Positions 7,801-8,329 of a stretch of 8,329 bases of DNA are shown here, piece by piece (the first letter of the stretch is position 1; every line of letters starts with the position of its first letter). Source of the stretch: Spirochaetota bacterium (GTDB lineage Bacteria; Spirochaetota; JAHITG01). The notes under the pieces were generated by a model, which was not told the DNA's origin, did no database searches, and saw nothing but the letters and a program-made list of their open reading frames with translations. The position numbers were made by a program, and so were the translations under genes. The stretch is taken from positions 1 to 8,329 of the forward strand of contig JAHITG010000058.1 in the NCBI GenBank assembly GCA_018817865.1. Reading direction: 5' to 3'.

Positions 7801-8134
7801 TATATCCGAACCAATATTATCAACAGCAGTATTGCCGTTTTTTTCGGATTACAGGGGTGTACAGGCCATTCCCAATCCTTTTACTCCTGCGTCTGAAGAT
7901 GAAAGGTTCAATAAAATGGTTTTCTATTTTGAAAAAAAGTATGGAGAAAAAGCTGATATTAAAATATTTACAATAAATGGAAAAGTAGTTAAGAAAATAG
8001 AAAATGCTGTTTCAGGCAAAACAACCTGGGATGGAAAGGACACTGATAACAGGCTGTTGTCTTCCGGGTTATACATTTTTCAGATCAGTACAGATGGGAA
8101 AGTCCAGACAGGCAGTGTGATTTTAATAAGATAG
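4889..8134 (+). CDS. Secreted multimodular protein with an unassigned six-hairpin glycosidase-like domain, CBM6/35-like module and C-terminal sorting module
   Basis: Taking the GTG start gives 1081 residues beginning VKKIFLLINFLLIITLKLIFSQ, a clear signal peptide with cleavage near residue 21. Modules: 23-435, an alpha-helical domain with DEGIACVDDAARA (61-73), WNFVWEPYDG (117-126), HFQGYGALSVAGLAYA and NRNSGGEST (405-413). The repeated helix pairs and the DDAARA and SGGEST motifs point to an (alpha/alpha)6 toroid of six-hairpin glycosidase type, but I cannot name a GH or PL family. 442-585 looks like a CBM6/35 jelly roll (opens ILEAEEAE, ends ITAGTGSLDLDQINI). About 610-703 is FN3. About 708-842 and 850-985 are two similar beta-sandwiches. 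990-1081 is the sorting module (AIPNPFTP, WDGKD at 1047-1051). The gene starts 37 nt after the mannosidase stop, so the two form an operon and probably attack the same glycan. Acidic residues in DDAARA and Glu411 are candidate catalytic residues, by inference only. Confidence 0.9.
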   Translation: MKKIFLLINFLLIITLKLIFSQNNYGINIGHLDHLGEDRGPFRMIWLYCDYPKYENVGDSDEGIACVDDAARAIVTYCRYYELTGDTTAIERAYRICKFVETMHAPKTGPGDSSEYWNFVWEPYDGTSWRNEGGPTSFRQFSGYASRAVWGFGYAIPVFMKAGGTYSNYAVTSLKGYIDEFKDRGNNDQNSGTSSLHGITIHSIIFNNAHLAGTAILGAGAKSEAYGNDDGTLNNVIQTACDDMVNNQNGDINTYPFCGILTKTDNVTHFQGYGALSVAGLAYAAKVYNDNTYLTAAKKAVDYFYTIYLTSIFPGKEGRNPAILEFPQIAYDISPMVEGCYRVYEASKAMGDPSSVYLKYAKYAGLFASWFIGNNIYGVPAYDPATGICFDGLEGPGIPIDNRINRNSGGESTVETLNSLLLVLPDDNCRPYAYAREIKRHSCIILEAEEAETIVNGEVKDEEFYGPQSSGQNLSELRYLKLNPGGMMRMEFYTENSYDDLSDNYLVYLYYSRRTVSDIITIEVDGIPVNFDIGNSPDSDFIWCAKLTNNGLPAVFNLSPGKHSIKITAGTGSLDLDQINIQPVVQRKTFQLQSGETFDVDRKFLPDSLGGSVPSGLSVSASPYGNTLDLEWQTTANTYGYNVYRKAESETGYQKLNQRPVTKQNYIDNGLTRGISYYYKISSLSNNALWGESLLSSSVSEIPLSPQATEMEITETEFDWAILKNGILFNSLQNNGFADTRTYEIDLDKYPDLSVSIDNPSGKYWSMKVLRWLTSGAQFFNFEEFEIQSSTRDTGQFTYNIKSICNLNGNNRIKLRFMFPDNNSSAVLKELKIYNKNSGEVYDTITSPQLWFENDGVEPDYYVPDISLMVNKLLQKITVNGALSENTEMILSKNITADFDHYKSINFKIDSDDEWEFSITYNDSEYMIKPYSKTNGGFFYNLDRLLNGSIKGLSEINIKFKIKPSSAVAFNISEPILSTAVLPFFSDYRGVQAIPNPFTPASEDERFNKMVFYFEKKYGEKADIKIFTINGKVVKKIENAVSGKTTWDGKDTDNRLLSSGLYIFQISTDGKVQTGSVILIR
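6212..6643 (+). other. CBM6/CBM35-like carbohydrate-binding module
   Basis: Residues about 442-585 of the second protein begin with IILEAEEAE and end with a HSIKITAGTGSLDLDQINI strand. These are the usual first and last strands of CBM6/35-family jelly rolls ('EAE' at the start, 'L.LD.I.I' at the end). The middle holds the expected strand 'NYLVYLYYSRR' and an 'EVDGIPV' strand. The module would hold the enzyme on its polysaccharide. The sugar bound cannot be told from sequence. Confidence 0.68.
7010..7843 (+). repeat. Two similar beta-sandwich modules (probable ancient duplication)
   Basis: The stretches at about residues 708-842 and 850-985 share a pattern: a strand with a 'yeidldkyp.lsvsid' or 'ADFDHYKSINFKID' look, then TGQFTYNI (794-801) against NGGFFYNL (935-942), then IKLRFMFPDNNSSAV against INIKFKIKPSSAV. 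The Tyr-Asn of the motif recurs 141 residues apart. They are probably accessory glycan-binding or spacer domains. I do not recognise the family. The similarity is weak and was judged by eye. Confidence 0.45.
7862..8131 (+). other. C-terminal sorting / FlgD-like Ig module
   Basis: Residues 992-1081 begin AIPNPFTP, continue with KMVFYFEKK, a DIKIFTINGKVV strand, TTWDGKDTDN and SSGLYIFQIS, and end GSVILIR. The 'PNPF' opening is the common start of type IX-type sorting domains. It matches the end of the preceding protein in order, spacing and the WDGKD core, which argues that the two are exported by the same machinery. Confidence 0.72.
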
Positions 8135-8160
8135 AATCAGAAGGATAATATAAGGAGTTA

Positions 8161-8259
8161 TTGAAAAAACGCAGGGGTTCAATTCAGTGCAAAGCCTGCT
8201 TGAAGAGTATTGAACCCGAAATTGATACGGGTCTGATATATCAGACCCCTGCTAAATAA
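8161..8259 (+). CDS. Possible 32-residue peptide with TTG start
   Basis: A TTG at 8161 follows AAGGAG (8152-8157) with only a 3-nt spacer and opens 32 codons to a TAA at 8257. The peptide starts with a basic stretch (MKKRR if initiated as Met), holds a Cys-x2-Cys pair and has no hydrophobic segment. The reading frame lies wholly over the inverted repeats of this intergenic region, so the sequence may be conserved for RNA or DNA structure and not for protein. The short spacer and non-ATG start weaken the call. If translated, it could be a leader peptide for the gene beginning at 8286. No homologue is recognised. Confidence 0.22.
   Translation: MKKRRGSIQCKACLKSIEPEIDTGLIYQTPAK
8171..8252 (+). 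other. Intergenic element with four alternating complementary segments
   Basis: Segment 1 (8175-8183, GGGTTCAAT) pairs with segment 2 (8209-8217, ATTGAACCC). Segment 3 (8229-8238) pairs with segment 4 (8239-8248) as a perfect palindrome. Alternatively GCAGGGGT (8171-8178) pairs with ACCCCTGC (8245-8252) while ACCCG (8214-8218) pairs with CGGGT (8228-8232). So 1:2 plus 3:4 competes with 2:3 plus 1:4, the geometry of an attenuator or bistable RNA. No run of T follows segment 4, so it is not an ordinary intrinsic terminator. It could also be a REP-like intergenic palindrome pair. The pairing is visible; the function is inferred. Confidence 0.45.
8229..8248. repeat. Perfect 20-nt palindrome
   Basis: GGGTCTGATATATCAGACCC is its own reverse complement over all 20 bases. 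As RNA it could form an 8-bp stem with a TATA loop; as DNA it could be a dimeric repressor site. It lies 37 nt before the TTG of the next gene and inside the larger paired element. Confidence 0.75.
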
Positions 8260-8273
8260 AAATGAAAATATTC

Positions 8274-8279
8274 AGGGAG
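8274..8279 (+). promoter_or_regulatory. Ribosome binding site deciding a TTG start
   Basis: AGGGAG is separated by 6 nt from the TTG at 8286. The ATG at 8262, in the same frame, has no purine-rich site before it, so the TTG is preferred. Confidence 0.6.
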
Positions 8280-8285
8280 AAAATA

Positions 8286-8329
8286 TTGAATATTAAAAAG
8301 ATATGTCTGATTTTACTGCTTTTACTGAT
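8286..8329 (+). CDS. Start of a secreted or membrane protein (3' partial)
   Basis: Only 14 codons are present before the window ends. Read from the TTG, the protein begins with Met-Asn-Ile-Lys-Lys, then a Leu/Ile-rich run (ICLILLLLL), the n- and h-regions of a signal peptide or the start of a membrane segment. The good ribosome binding site at 8274-8279 supports the start; an in-frame ATG at 8262 would add eight residues. Its position after two exported enzymes suggests another exported protein of the same locus. The product cannot be told. Confidence 0.55.
   Translation, partial: MNIKKICLILLLLL

Noticed and set aside
8189..8196. GCAAAGCC, a string found in cyclic di-GMP-I riboswitches
   Set aside because: The other conserved parts (the first GCAAACC-like half, the tetraloop and its receptor, the GGTAGC...GGTTACC arm) are absent, so an 8-base match is not meaningful.
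8154..8213. A protein-like stretch in another frame (GVIEKTQGFNSVQSLLEEY, then stop), possibly a decayed gene end
   Set aside because: It has a stop just upstream, no start codon and only 19 residues. It overlaps the inverted repeats and cannot be supported as a gene or pseudogene.
8229..8259. Intrinsic terminator after the second enzyme
   Set aside because: The palindrome would form a stem, but it is followed by an A-rich stretch (CTGCTAAATAAAAA) on the + strand and has no T-run just after the stem on either strand.
8262..8285. ATG start for the last, partial gene
   Set aside because: There is no purine-rich site upstream, whereas the TTG at 8286 has AGGGAG at 6 nt. Both give a hydrophobic leader, so this is a preference only.

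Overview
The window reads as a piece of an AT-rich Gram-negative genome coding for secreted carbohydrate-degrading enzymes, all on the + strand. Four clues support this: a protein fragment at the left edge ends like an outer-membrane beta-barrel; two very large proteins begin with signal peptides; both are chains of extracellular modules (glycosidase, fibronectin III, carbohydrate-binding-type beta-sandwiches); and both end in the same roughly 85-residue module, with a WDGKD motif and an SG(V/L)YI(Y/F)Q motif, typical of C-terminal sorting/FlgD-like domains of Bacteroidota-type (type IX) secretion and of several candidate phyla (Elusimicrobiota- or Firestonebacteria-like lineages). The phylum is a guess from style, not from a marker gene.

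Layout: (1) 3-95, the last 30 codons of a probable outer-membrane beta-barrel protein, perhaps PorV/PorQ-like. (2) 96-156, a short AT-rich gap with a ribosome binding site. (3) 157-4851, a 1564-residue protein with an N-terminal GH125 exo-alpha-1,6-mannosidase domain, two beta-sandwich regions, two tandem FN3 domains, a complete calcineurin-like/purple-acid-phosphatase-type metallophosphatase domain, a third FN3, a beta-rich region and the C-terminal sorting module. (4) 4889-8134, a 1081-residue secreted protein starting at GTG, with an unassigned helical-toroid (six-hairpin glycosidase-like) domain, a CBM6/35-like module, an FN3, two mutually similar beta-sandwiches and the sorting module. 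(5) 8135-8285, an intergenic stretch with four alternating complementary segments, one a perfect 20-nt palindrome, overlapping a possible 32-codon peptide. (6) 8286 to the edge, the signal-peptide start of a further gene with a TTG start.

How they may work together (inference): the two large proteins look like exported partners acting outside the cell on a mannose-containing glycan. The mannosidase and the phosphoesterase in one chain suggest a phosphorylated mannan or phosphomannosyl glycoprotein as substrate. The second protein would supply another glycosidase or lyase-like activity plus glycan binding. The beta-barrel upstream could be part of the export or attachment apparatus that recognises the shared C-terminal module. 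This mannosidase-phosphatase fusion and the unassigned toroid enzyme beside it are the most interesting content.
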